35,665 nucleotides of DNA from Spirochaetaceae bacterium. GTDB taxonomy: Bacteria > Spirochaetota > Spirochaetia > Treponematales > Breznakiellaceae. Numbering within the stretch: position 1 is the stretch's first letter; each line of letters starts with the position of its first letter. A program made the position numbers and the translations under genes. Below, in pieces: positions 23,086-31,793 of the stretch. The DNA lies in NCBI GenBank assembly GCA_031262035.1, contig JAISIL010000078.1, positions 1-35,665 of the forward strand, read 5' to 3'. A model generated the notes under the pieces. The model was not told the DNA's origin. It saw only the letters and a list, made by a program, of their open reading frames with translations, and did not search any database.

Positions 23086-25734
23086 ATGAAGGTGAGTAGA
23101 TACAGTATAATACATTCCGGCAAGGCGCTTCAGCGCCTTGGTAGGGGCATAGCGCGCTATGCCCTTACAACCATTCTCTGCGTGCTTTGCGTTCTTGGCG
23201 GTTTCGTGTCCTGCAAGGCGGAGCGTATTAATGAAAAACCGGTTTCCTGGTATCAGTGGAGCGAAGACACGAAAGAATTAAGCCTTGAAAATAGTGCATT
23301 ACATTTACGCTTTTTACCTACAACTGCAGAAATTATTCTCACAGAAAAATCAAGCGGAGTAGAATGGCGAAGCAATCCGATAAATGCGGCAAATGATAGC
23401 GGTGCAGACTTTGTAACAAAACAATTATTGCAATCACAGTTTTCTTTATTGTATGGCGATAAAACCGGTGTCGGTCAAACCCTGGCATCGTATCAATATT
23501 CTATTCAAAAAACTACCTACGATTATGAGCTTGTGGATAATGGCATCAATGTCTACTATACGGTAAGTGATGCAGCCCGTAACTATTATTTCCCGGCCTG
23601 CCTTCCTGAAGAAGAAATGCTGGCCTGGCTTGAAAAAATGCCTGTTGCAGAACGGTCCCTGGTGGAAAGTTCTTTCCGTATTGCCGACTTAAAAAACCTG
23701 CGAAAAGATGATAACCGTGATTTACTTATTACCTATTATCCTGATATAGAACATGGTCCGGTGTATATTCTAAGGGATACCATTCGTGATTTTATGAAAG
23801 AGTCGGTTGAAAAGACATTTCATGAAGCCGGTTATACAATGGATAATTATCTTGAAGATTCGGCGCGTTATACCCTGCCTGAATCGGATAAGCCTGCTTT
23901 CAGTTTAACAATTCGCTATACCTTGGATAACAATGCACTTGTGGTAACTGTTCCCTTTGATGAGATTGCATACCGAAGCAGCTATCCTGTTACCCGCATT
24001 AATTTACTGCCCTTCTTTGGTGCAGGCGGAAAAGATGAAAATGGGTATATTTTTGTTCCCGATGGTTCCGGAGCAATTATCAATTTTAATAATGGCAAGC
24101 AAAACCAGATTGCCTATGTAAACAATATGTATGGCTGGGATACCGGAATGTTCCGTGCCGCTGTTATTAACGACAACAAGGCGCCCTATCCGGTTTTTGG
24201 GCTGCATAATGATGGTGCAGATAATGGGAATGGCGCCTCTTTAATGGGTATAATTGATGAAGGTTCAAGTTATGCACAGGTGCGTGCCGATGTTTCGGGG
24301 CGTAATTGTTCATATAACAGTGTCTCTGCACAGTTCACTATTGTGCATGGCGCTACTATGGCTATTTCTAACCGTTCCGATAAAGCAGTATTTATGTATG
24401 AAGGTGGTTTACCACCCGGCGAAAAGATTGTTGTTCGCTATTATCCTTTAAGCAAGAATAATGCAGCGAATCAGAATACCGGTTATACCGGAATGGCGAA
24501 GCTGTATCGTTCTTATTTACAAAATAAATATCCTGAATTGCAGGCAAGCCCTGCCTCATTACAAAATGTGCCTATTGCTGTAGAACTGGTTGGGGCGGTA
24601 AATAAAATTCAGCACCGCTTGGGCATTCCTATGGACCTGCCTTTAAAACTTACCACCTATAAAGAATCTACCGAAATGGTGCAAAAATTTGCAGAACTTG
24701 GCTGGAAGTCACCACAGGTAAAACTGCTTGGCTGGTTTAACAAGGCTTATGACCACGATGTTCCCCGAACAGTAAAGCTGATTGGCCCTCTGGGAAACAA
24801 AAAGGACTTTAGCCAATTGCAAAAAGCAGTTGATGATGCAGGCGGAACCTTTTACGGCGAGGCCGATTTCCTTTATATGCACAGCAATACTGCTACCGAT
24901 GGCTTAAACCTGTATCGTGATATAGCACGTTATGTAACTCGTGAAAGGATGGAAGCTTATCCCTATAGTTATGTGTGGTTTGGTGAACGGAAACAGTGGG
25001 GCAAGATGTTTTACCAGGCACGCCCTGCCTATATGATGCAGCTCATTGATAGCTTTAATAAAAATGCCGGTAAACTGGGTGTGCAAAACATTGCATTCAG
25101 GACAATTGGTTCCAAGCTTGGCGCCGATTACAATGAAAGGCGGCCGGTAAGCCGTGAAGAAAACATGAATATGCAGGCGGAAAAACTGGCAAGCCTGAAA
25201 GAACAGGGGAAGAAGCTTCTTGTTGCCGCAGGCTTTCAATACTCGGTGCCCTATGCAAGTATCATTACCGATATGGCGGAAAGTGATCAGGGTTATGGCA
25301 TTACCGATTATTCAGTGCCTTTTTACCAGATTGCCCTTCATGGCCTGGTTCCTTTTACCGGCAAGGCAATCAACCTTGCAGAAGATTATACAGATAATAT
25401 TTTGAATAGTGTCGAAGGCGGAGCCGGTTTGTATTTTTCCTTTATGAAAGAAGATGTATCGATTTTGCAGGAAACCCGTTACCGGCAATTTTATGCAAAT
25501 ACCTTTGATAAATGGATAAACGATGCAGATGTTTTGTATAAAAAATTTGCAGATGATTTTTCAGGGCTCTATGATAAAACCATTGAAGCCCATCAGTTTT
25601 TAGCGCCGGATGTAACAGTTACCCTGTATTCCGATGGCACAGAGGTTATGGTTAATAGCAGCCTGGATTCATTTCAATACAAGGGGCGCGATGTAGCAGC
25701 AAAATCCTACACAGTGTTTAGAGGGGGCAAATGA
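23086..25734 (+). CDS. DUF5696-type surface lipoprotein, possible glycoside hydrolase
   Basis: This 882-residue precursor has a lipobox GGFVSC (Cys at about 43). The N-terminal half is a beta-rich domain (LHLRFLPTTAEIILTEKSSG, LLPFFGAGGKDENGYIFVPD). The C-terminal half looks like a TIM-barrel: YKESTEMVQKFAELGWKSP, GGTFYGEADFLYMH, YSYVWFGERKQWG, KKLLVAAGFQYSVPYA. It ends in a beta segment. The whole resembles the DUF5696 family, which I recall near carbohydrate importers. Enzyme activity is inferred, not shown. AAGGAG lies 1 base before ATG 23086 but 7 bases before GTG 23092, so GTG 23092 may be the true start. The signal peptide carries an in-frame palindromic repeat (23122-23164). Confidence 0.75.
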   Translation: MKVSRYSIIHSGKALQRLGRGIARYALTTILCVLCVLGGFVSCKAERINEKPVSWYQWSEDTKELSLENSALHLRFLPTTAEIILTEKSSGVEWRSNPINAANDSGADFVTKQLLQSQFSLLYGDKTGVGQTLASYQYSIQKTTYDYELVDNGINVYYTVSDAARNYYFPACLPEEEMLAWLEKMPVAERSLVESSFRIADLKNLRKDDNRDLLITYYPDIEHGPVYILRDTIRDFMKESVEKTFHEAGYTMDNYLEDSARYTLPESDKPAFSLTIRYTLDNNALVVTVPFDEIAYRSSYPVTRINLLPFFGAGGKDENGYIFVPDGSGAIINFNNGKQNQIAYVNNMYGWDTGMFRAAVINDNKAPYPVFGLHNDGADNGNGASLMGIIDEGSSYAQVRADVSGRNCSYNSVSAQFTIVHGATMAISNRSDKAVFMYEGGLPPGEKIVVRYYPLSKNNAANQNTGYTGMAKLYRSYLQNKYPELQASPASLQNVPIAVELVGAVNKIQHRLGIPMDLPLKLTTYKESTEMVQKFAELGWKSPQVKLLGWFNKAYDHDVPRTVKLIGPLGNKKDFSQLQKAVDDAGGTFYGEADFLYMHSNTATDGLNLYRDIARYVTRERMEAYPYSYVWFGERKQWGKMFYQARPAYMMQLIDSFNKNAGKLGVQNIAFRTIGSKLGADYNERRPVSREENMNMQAEKLASLKEQGKKLLVAAGFQYSVPYASIITDMAESDQGYGITDYSVPFYQIALHGLVPFTGKAINLAEDYTDNILNSVEGGAGLYFSFMKEDVSILQETRYRQFYANTFDKWINDADVLYKKFADDFSGLYDKTIEAHQFLAPDVTVTLYSDGTEVMVNSSLDSFQYKGRDVAAKSYTVFRGGK
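23122..23164. repeat. Double palindrome in the signal-peptide coding region
   Basis: AAGGCGC-TTCA-GCGCCTT (23122-23139) is followed by the perfect 20-base palindrome GGGCATAGCGCGCTATGCCC (23145-23164). Together they encode KALQRLGRGIARYA, the unusually long basic region before the hydrophobic core. They look like an inserted repeat that kept the frame. Confidence 0.7.
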
Positions 25735-26705
25735 TGAAGAAGCCAATAAAAATAAACAGCGATTATTTTAAGAGAAGAAGTAATGGAAAAGTTGCCTTAA
25801 CTCTGAGTGGGAAAAACGCACGGGCCGGTTATCTTTTTATACTTCCCTTTCTTATTGGCTTTTTAGCCTTTATGCTTATACCTGTTCTTGAATCTTTACG
25901 CATGGTGTTTAGTGAAGTCGTTATAGACACTACAAACCATGGCTTTAAAATGAATTTTATCGGCTTTACCAACCTGTATAGAGTATTTGTTGTTGACCCG
26001 GAATTTAACCGGATGCTTACAGAAGAAATTGCAAAAATGGTGCTGCGGGTTCCTGCAGAAATTATATTTGCTATTTTTATTGCACTGCTTTTAAACCAGG
26101 ACTTTAAGGGCCGTGCCTTTATGCGTGTTGTCTTTTTCCTGCCGGTTATTTTGTCTTCCGGTGTGTTGATAGGACTTGAAACAAATAATACCCTTTTAAG
26201 CGGTATGGCAGAAATTATCAGGCGGGGTAATGCAATGAAGACATCGGTTACCGGTGTTCTGGAAAATATTCTTGTTGCAAGCGAAGGAACCCAGCGGAAT
26301 TTTGCCACAACTTTTATGCGCTATGTTTTTGACATTGTAAACCAGGTTTACGATATTGCAATGGCCTCCGGTATTCAGATTATTATCTTCCTTTCTGCAT
26401 TACAGACAATAAGCCCCAGCATGTTTGAGGCTGCAGAAATGGAAGGGGCCACCAAGTGGGAATGCTTCTGGAAAATAACCTTCCCGATGATTAGCCCCTT
26501 GATTATGGTCTGTCTTGTGTATAGTGTTGTAGATTATTTCTTGCGGACGGATAATACCGTTATGGCAAAGATACGGGTTACCTTGTTGCAGCAAATGGAT
26601 TATGGATATTCAACCGCTATGGCCTGGGTATACTTTGTCATAGTTATTGTAATCTTGGGTATTGCTGCTGCAATTGTATCAAAGAGGGTGTATTATTATG
26701 AGTGA
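25731..26705 (+). CDS. Carbohydrate ABC transporter permease, second pair (MalF type)
   Basis: This is a 324-residue BPD_transp_1 permease with the coupling motif EAAEMEGATKWECFWKITFP. The first helix is in GYLFILPFLIGFLAFMLIPV. A long extracytoplasmic loop between helices 3 and 4 (about 145-200, NTLLSGMAEIIRRGN through LVASEGTQRNF) is larger than usual. The ATG overlaps the stop of the DUF5696 gene (ATGATG), so translation is coupled. It pairs with the permease at 26698. Confidence 0.88.
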   Translation: MMKKPIKINSDYFKRRSNGKVALTLSGKNARAGYLFILPFLIGFLAFMLIPVLESLRMVFSEVVIDTTNHGFKMNFIGFTNLYRVFVVDPEFNRMLTEEIAKMVLRVPAEIIFAIFIALLLNQDFKGRAFMRVVFFLPVILSSGVLIGLETNNTLLSGMAEIIRRGNAMKTSVTGVLENILVASEGTQRNFATTFMRYVFDIVNQVYDIAMASGIQIIIFLSALQTISPSMFEAAEMEGATKWECFWKITFPMISPLIMVCLVYSVVDYFLRTDNTVMAKIRVTLLQQMDYGYSTAMAWVYFVIVIVILGIAAAIVSKRVYYYE

Positions 26706-27702
26706 TATAAGGAACGCAAGCAATTTGCATAATTTCTGGGAAAGAAACCGGCTTTCGGGCGGCTATCTTTTAAAGGCAAGAACGGGTGAAATAAGTTACA
26801 AAATATGCCGTGCTCTTTTACTTTTTGGTTTGTGCTTTTTGATTTTGCAGCCATTGGCAGACAAAATTTCCGTGGCCTTTATGAAAGAAGCCGACTTGTA
26901 TGATGCAACGGTTATCAGCATACCAAGGCATTTTACCACAGACAATTTTGAACTGGTAAACCGGCTTATAGACTATTGGGGTTCGCTTTTTCAGACACTC
27001 TTAATAGTTATATCGGCAGCTATTCTGCAGATTACCTCCTGCACACTTGCCGGCTATGGTTTTGCACGCTTCAAGTTTCCTTTAAGGAATATCCTTTTTG
27101 CCTGTGTTATGTTGATTATTGTTGTGCCGCCGCAAACCATTATGGCTTCTCTTTACCTGAACTTCAGGTTCTTTGATATTTTTGGTTTGTTTAAATTAAT
27201 AACAGGTGCTAATATTAATATGCTGAGCAATGTCGGCGCCTATTTAATTTTGTGTGCTACTGCAATGGGTTTAAAGAGCGGTTTGTATATCTTTATGCTG
27301 CGTCAATACTTTAGGGGCGTTCCCAAGGAGCTTGAAGAAGCGGCACTGGTTGACGGCTGTGGGCGTTTCCGCACCTTTGTCCAGATACTGCTTCCCGATG
27401 CAATGCCGATGATTGTATCCTGCTTCCTCTTTAGTTTTGTGTGGCAGTGGACAGATACGGTGTATACCAGTTTGTTCCTGTCTAACTTTAAGATGATGGC
27501 GGTAGGAATTGGAAGCCTTGCCGATAAACTTCGTGCGTATTATATTTTGATTTATGGCGCAGGTAATATTCCCAGTCAAGGCTATACACAGGCAATTAAC
27601 GCAACCGGTGTGTTGATGTGCCTTGTGCCATTAATCGTGTTGTATCTTGTAGCACAAAAATCATTTGTGCAGTCGCTATCACAAACGGGCATTAAGATGT
27701 AG
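26698..27702 (+). CDS. Carbohydrate ABC transporter permease, second pair (MalG type)
   Basis: This 334-residue permease has the coupling motif EAALVDGCGRFRTFVQILLP and six predicted helices. The start is ATG 26698 (MSDIRNASNLH), with GAGGG 9 bases upstream and an 8-base overlap with the preceding gene. A longer reading frame from 26662 would overlap by 44 bases and is rejected. It completes the second permease pair. The nearest matching binding protein is encoded at 28893. Confidence 0.88.
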   Translation: MSDIRNASNLHNFWERNRLSGGYLLKARTGEISYKICRALLLFGLCFLILQPLADKISVAFMKEADLYDATVISIPRHFTTDNFELVNRLIDYWGSLFQTLLIVISAAILQITSCTLAGYGFARFKFPLRNILFACVMLIIVVPPQTIMASLYLNFRFFDIFGLFKLITGANINMLSNVGAYLILCATAMGLKSGLYIFMLRQYFRGVPKELEEAALVDGCGRFRTFVQILLPDAMPMIVSCFLFSFVWQWTDTVYTSLFLSNFKMMAVGIGSLADKLRAYYILIYGAGNIPSQGYTQAINATGVLMCLVPLIVLYLVAQKSFVQSLSQTGIKM

Positions 27703-27741
27703 ATAAATCGTTGATGTATGTAATAGTTGTAGGAGTTTAAG

Positions 27742-28812
27742 ATGAGAAAGATGATGTTTTGTATCATGATTATGTTTATAACATGTATTACGGAGGTGTT
27801 TTGTATGGATATTGGCTGGAATTTAGGAAATACCTTTGATGCCTGGAATAATGAAAAATCCGGGGAAACAGTCTGGGGGAATCCACGGACTACCAAAGCG
27901 CTTATCGATGCAGTAAAAGAAGCCGGTTTTACCTCGGTGCGTATTCCTGTTACCTGGATGGGGCAATTTGGCAAGGGGCCTGAGTATAAAATTAAACAGT
28001 CCTGGCTTGACAGGATTGCAGAAGTAGTCGGCTGGGTGCGCGATGCCGGAATGACCTGCATCATCAATATACATCACGATGGGTCAGACAGCAAGCATTG
28101 GTTAGATATCAATAAGGCTGCAGCAAGTGCAGAGGGTAAAAAGGAAGTAGAAGAAATTTATATTGCACTATGGTTGCAGATTGCTACTTACTTTAAGGAC
28201 TACGGCGATTTTCTGATGTTTGAGCCCTTTAATGAATTGCATGACGGCAGCTGGGGGAATGGCCGGCCTGCGCTTTATGCCATTGTTAATGACCTGAATC
28301 AAATTTTTGTTGATACGGTGCGTGCTACAGGCGGGAATAACACAAAGCGCTATCTTCTTGCCATAGGCTATGTTACACGGCCAAGCCTTACTATGCAGTA
28401 TTTAAAGCTACCGAAAGACCAGACACCAGGGAGGACGATTGTTTCGGTGCATTGCTATGACCCTTACAATTTTGCTATTCAAGATCAGATTCATGTATGG
28501 GGGACACAAGCCGAGGCTGATTATTTTACCCGGCTTGTCGCAGAGCTGAAATCGACCTATATTGATAAGGGTATTCCGGTCTTTGTAGATGAGTATGGGG
28601 CGGTAAAACGAAAAGACCCGGCAAACGAAAAGTATCGGATTAATTACATGAAATTTGTAACCAAGATCTTTAGGGATGCAGGAATTGTGCCTTATTATTG
28701 GGATAATGGTTCTACTTCATCGGCAAACGAGCCCTTTGCAATATTTGACCGCCGTCGTGCCGCATTGAGTGCAAACGGAAAACTGGTGGTAGACGCCATG
28801 ATGGGAAGATAA
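27742..28812 (+). CDS. Glycoside hydrolase family 5 endo-beta-glucanase
   Basis: This 356-residue protein is a single GH5 domain. It starts GWNLGNTFDAW (25-35), then SVRIPVTWMG and IINIHHDG. The acid/base is Glu165 in FEPFNELHDG and the nucleophile is Glu284 in VFVDEYGAV. Such enzymes cut internal beta-1,4 links of cellulose, xyloglucan or mannan; the exact substrate cannot be read here. Residues 1-21 (MRKMMFCIMIMFITCITEVF) could be a signal peptide, and AGGAG lies 6 bases before this ATG. A second, better ribosome site GGAGG (27792-27796) stands 8 bases before an internal ATG (27805, Met22). That start gives an enzyme without export signal. Both forms may be made. Confidence 0.9.
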   Translation: MRKMMFCIMIMFITCITEVFCMDIGWNLGNTFDAWNNEKSGETVWGNPRTTKALIDAVKEAGFTSVRIPVTWMGQFGKGPEYKIKQSWLDRIAEVVGWVRDAGMTCIINIHHDGSDSKHWLDINKAAASAEGKKEVEEIYIALWLQIATYFKDYGDFLMFEPFNELHDGSWGNGRPALYAIVNDLNQIFVDTVRATGGNNTKRYLLAIGYVTRPSLTMQYLKLPKDQTPGRTIVSVHCYDPYNFAIQDQIHVWGTQAEADYFTRLVAELKSTYIDKGIPVFVDEYGAVKRKDPANEKYRINYMKFVTKIFRDAGIVPYYWDNGSTSSANEPFAIFDRRRAALSANGKLVVDAMMGR

Positions 28813-28821
28813 TTGAAATGG

Positions 28822-28862
28822 ATAATATAACTCTTGACAAATCTGTTCAAGAGTTATATTAT
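28822..28862 (+). promoter_or_regulatory. Promoter inside a perfect 16-bp inverted repeat
   Basis: ATAATATAACTCTTGA (28822-28837) and TCAAGAGTTATATTAT (28847-28862) are perfect inverted copies with a 9-base centre. Within it, -35 TTGACA (28834-28839) and -10 TATTAT (28857-28862) are 17 bases apart. They drive the following binding-protein gene. The hairpin may also slow or end readthrough from the GH5 gene. Confidence 0.75.
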
Positions 28863-28892
28863 ATAAGAAATCTAATTTCATAGGAGGAAATT

Positions 28893-30290
28893 ATGAAGAA
28901 ATTCGGATTAGGGCTTTTAATGAGCCTTATCGCAGTTTCACTGGTCTTCGCTAACGGTCAGCAAGGCGGTGGAAAATCGGGCGGCGCCGGAAGCAAGGGC
29001 GACATGCATGGTATGGAAGTTATCATTGGTAACTGGTGGGAAAATTATGACACCAACGATGAAGCTGCATTAAAAGCAGCAAACCTGCTTGACACCACCA
29101 TTGCAGAGAACAACTTCGAGTGGCGGAAGGAGATTCAGAAAGACTACAATGTTCATATTGTGAACAAGAATATTGCATCTTGGGAAGAGTATTTTGTGCT
29201 TGCTTCACAGAGTATTATGGCCGGGGAGCCCAATGCATCTATTTATCAGATGCAACCTGACTGGGCAGCTTCGATGAGGAAGCAAAATCTTCTGTATCCC
29301 ATTGGAAAGACTACCAGTATAGATTTTAGCCAGAAAGTTGGTGACCAGGATTGGAATGCAGCAGCGACAGATGCATTTACATTTGGCGGAGTTCCCTATG
29401 GCGTGTCATTGGGTATTGGGCAGTCGGCACATGTTATCGGTTTATTCTTTAACAAGAGGCTTTTAACGGAAGCAGGGATTAACCCCGAAGCTCCCTATGA
29501 TATGCAGAAAGCAGGCACCTGGACTTGGGACGCTTTCCTTGATATGTTGAAAAAGACCACTCGTGACACAGATAATGACGGTGTTATGGATACTTACGGC
29601 CTTGTCGGGCGTGGCAATGCGCATGACCTGATTACAGGTATTATATTCAGCAATGATGCAAGTTTTGTTACAAAAGATGCAAGCGGTAAGTTTGTAAACA
29701 ACACCGGCACACCGGAATTCCTTGAAGCCCTGCAGTTCTGCATGAAAATTGCTGAGGAAAAGGTTTGTAAGGAACAACCGTCACCGGATTCTGCATGGAA
29801 CTGGTGGATGGATGATTTCCGTGCAGGCGCCGGAGCCTTTGTTCCCTATGAGGAATGGTGGAGAAACGACCTTAAGGATATGAAAGACGACTGGGGATTT
29901 GTTCTTATGCCGAAGGGCCCCAAGGCACAGGATTATGCTTGTGTTGACTATCCAAACTATCTGGTTATTCCTTCGACGGTCAGTGATGAGGATGCAAATA
30001 ACATTATTCTTGCCTATGCACTCTTTAACACCCCTTCTCCGAAGAATGGCGACCAGGCGCAGGCATGGAAAACAGACTTGTATCCTCGGTATCGTGACAG
30101 AAGGGCTGTTGATGAAACAATTGCCATGATTCGCGATCCGAAATATGCTGGTATTGCATACTACAAGTTCATTCCCGGCCTTGAAAAAGGTGATATCACC
30201 TGGAGCCTTATGTGGGATGGCGTTGATCCTGCACAGTTAATTGAAAGCGTTTCCCAGAAGTGGAATGCTACAATTGCAGCAGCGAACTAA
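28893..30290 (+). CDS. Extracellular solute-binding protein, family 1 (oligosaccharide)
   Basis: This 465-residue protein has a Sec signal peptide (MKKFGLGLLMSLIAVSLVFA) followed by NGQQGGGK, nearly the same start as the ChvE-like protein. The mature part is a family 1 binding fold: EVIIGNWWENYDTND, YDMQKAGTWTWDAFLDMLKK and TDNDGVMDTYGL, typical of binding proteins for plant oligosaccharides. The C-terminal half contains FVPYEEWWRND and WSLMWDGVDPAQLIE. It has its own promoter and an AGGAGG ribosome site, so it can be made in excess of the permeases. It probably serves the permease pair at 25731-27702. Confidence 0.88.
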   Translation: MKKFGLGLLMSLIAVSLVFANGQQGGGKSGGAGSKGDMHGMEVIIGNWWENYDTNDEAALKAANLLDTTIAENNFEWRKEIQKDYNVHIVNKNIASWEEYFVLASQSIMAGEPNASIYQMQPDWAASMRKQNLLYPIGKTTSIDFSQKVGDQDWNAAATDAFTFGGVPYGVSLGIGQSAHVIGLFFNKRLLTEAGINPEAPYDMQKAGTWTWDAFLDMLKKTTRDTDNDGVMDTYGLVGRGNAHDLITGIIFSNDASFVTKDASGKFVNNTGTPEFLEALQFCMKIAEEKVCKEQPSPDSAWNWWMDDFRAGAGAFVPYEEWWRNDLKDMKDDWGFVLMPKGPKAQDYACVDYPNYLVIPSTVSDEDANNIILAYALFNTPSPKNGDQAQAWKTDLYPRYRDRRAVDETIAMIRDPKYAGIAYYKFIPGLEKGDITWSLMWDGVDPAQLIESVSQKWNATIAAAN

Positions 30291-30306
30291 ACGCCTGAAG
30301 TGAATT

Positions 30307-30400
30307 AACCACGAAGGACACCAAGGACACAAAGAAGATATAATAATTGTATTATACTTAGTGTCCTTAGTGTCCTTAGTGTCCTTTGTGGTTTTTTTTT
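30307..30400 (+). repeat. CACGAAGGACAC-type palindromic repeat acting as terminator
   Basis: The left arm AACCACGAAGGACACC... (30307-30334) pairs with the right arm ...GTGTCCTTTGTGGTT (30361-30393). The run of T up to 30400 makes the element look like a rho-independent terminator behind the binding-protein gene. Its loop contains TATAAT-like sequence (30339-30345) that might start the next transcript. Confidence 0.72.
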
Positions 30401-30409
30401 GGAAAAATT

Positions 30410-31738
30410 ATGAAAACAAAAAATACTTGTTGTTTGCGCCCACCTATGGGCTGGAATTCCTGGGATTGTTATGCGGCAAATGTTACCGAAGAACAATTAT
30501 TGGCACATGCAGAATATATGGCAAAAAACCTAAAACAATATGGCTGGGAGTATATTGTCTGTGATATTCAATGGGCATGCGAGCGGAAAGAAGACAGTGA
30601 TGAAGTGTATATTCCCTTTGCAGACCTTTGTATGGATGAATATTCACGGCTAATCCCTGCGCCCAACCGTTTTCCGTCTTCGATAAACGGGAAGGGTTTT
30701 GCCCCCATTGCAGAAAAGGTCCATGCACTGGGTTTAAAGTTTGGCATACATATTATGCGTGGCATTCCCCGGCAGGCGGTGCACCAATACGGGAAAATAA
30801 AATCGGTAAAAGAGAAGGGGCAAGCCCGTTTGGCACGGGAAGTAGCCAACCCATTTTCGGTTTCCCGTTGGCAGCCTGATATGTATGGCGTAGATAGAAC
30901 AAAAGCAGGTGCACAGGATTATTATGATTCCCTTTTTGAGATCTATGCAAGCTGGGGTGTCGATTATGTAAAGGTTGATGATATATGCAACACCAACATG
31001 TGGCCCCACAAACCCTACAGTGGCAAAGATGAAATAGAAATGATTCGCCTGGCAATTGATAAATGCGGAAGGCCAATGGTTTTAAGCCTTTCCCCCGGGC
31101 CTGCAATTATTACCGAGGCATGGCACCTGGGCGAGTATGCAAACATGTGGCGCATTACCGATGATTTCTGGGATTCCTGGCCTTTATTGCTGGACATGTT
31201 TACAAGGTGCGAAATCTGGCAGGACCATGTTAAACCGGGGAACTGGCCTGATTGTGATATGCTCCCTCTGGGGCAAATTGGTGTAGGTTTTATTGAAAGC
31301 GGCAAGAGCGCAGCCCGTAATACCAAGTTCACAAAGGATGAGCAGATAACACTGATGACATTGTGGAGCATTTTCCGTGCACCTTTAATGCTTGGCGCCG
31401 TTTTAAGCGAACCGAAATTGGGCTTTGAAATAGACGATTGGACACTGTCGTTAATCACAAACCCTGAAGTCCTTGCTGTTGGCCAGCTTGGGAAAGAACC
31501 ACATCAAATACGGCGTAGTGCTTTTGATGCAGTCTGGGTAAACAAGGCCTGTGATGAGGCCGGTAATGAAACAGGCGAAACAAACCTTGCCCTTTTTAAC
31601 CTGAGTGATGAGGCAAGAGAAGTGCCTCTTGACATGCCTGTATCTAAAATGCGTGATTTATGGGAACAAAAAGACATTACAACAAAACCATCGTTTCATA
31701 TTCCTGCTCATGGTTCTGTTCTATTGAGAATAAAATGA
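30410..31738 (+). CDS. Alpha-galactosidase, glycoside hydrolase family 27
   Basis: This 442-residue protein is a GH27 enzyme. The N-terminal hallmark is PPMGWNSWDCY (11-21). The nucleophile is expected at Asp190 in YVKVDDICN. The acid/base is expected at Asp252 in WRITDDFWDSW, with Arg248 spaced as in the family. A C-terminal beta-sandwich ends the protein. No signal peptide is present, so it should act in the cytoplasm on imported galactosides. This agrees with the upstream importer. The start was set at ATG 30410, with a weak GGA site 6 bases upstream. A longer frame from 30386 lies inside the repeat and is rejected. Confidence 0.9.
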   Translation: MKTKNTCCLRPPMGWNSWDCYAANVTEEQLLAHAEYMAKNLKQYGWEYIVCDIQWACERKEDSDEVYIPFADLCMDEYSRLIPAPNRFPSSINGKGFAPIAEKVHALGLKFGIHIMRGIPRQAVHQYGKIKSVKEKGQARLAREVANPFSVSRWQPDMYGVDRTKAGAQDYYDSLFEIYASWGVDYVKVDDICNTNMWPHKPYSGKDEIEMIRLAIDKCGRPMVLSLSPGPAIITEAWHLGEYANMWRITDDFWDSWPLLLDMFTRCEIWQDHVKPGNWPDCDMLPLGQIGVGFIESGKSAARNTKFTKDEQITLMTLWSIFRAPLMLGAVLSEPKLGFEIDDWTLSLITNPEVLAVGQLGKEPHQIRRSAFDAVWVNKACDEAGNETGETNLALFNLSDEAREVPLDMPVSKMRDLWEQKDITTKPSFHIPAHGSVLLRIK

Positions 31739-31740
31739 TG

Positions 31741-31793
31741 TATAATTAACCGTCCACCTTTCGCATCTTTTGCGTGGTTGACGGTTAATTATA
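31741..31793. terminator. Bidirectional terminator between convergent genes
   Basis: TATAATTAACCGTC (31741-31754) and GACGGTTAATTATA (31780-31793) are perfect 14-base inverted arms. An inner CGCA/TGCG stem lies within. It separates the alpha-galactosidase gene from the convergent EIIA gene and ends exactly at the EIIA stop codon. Confidence 0.75.
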
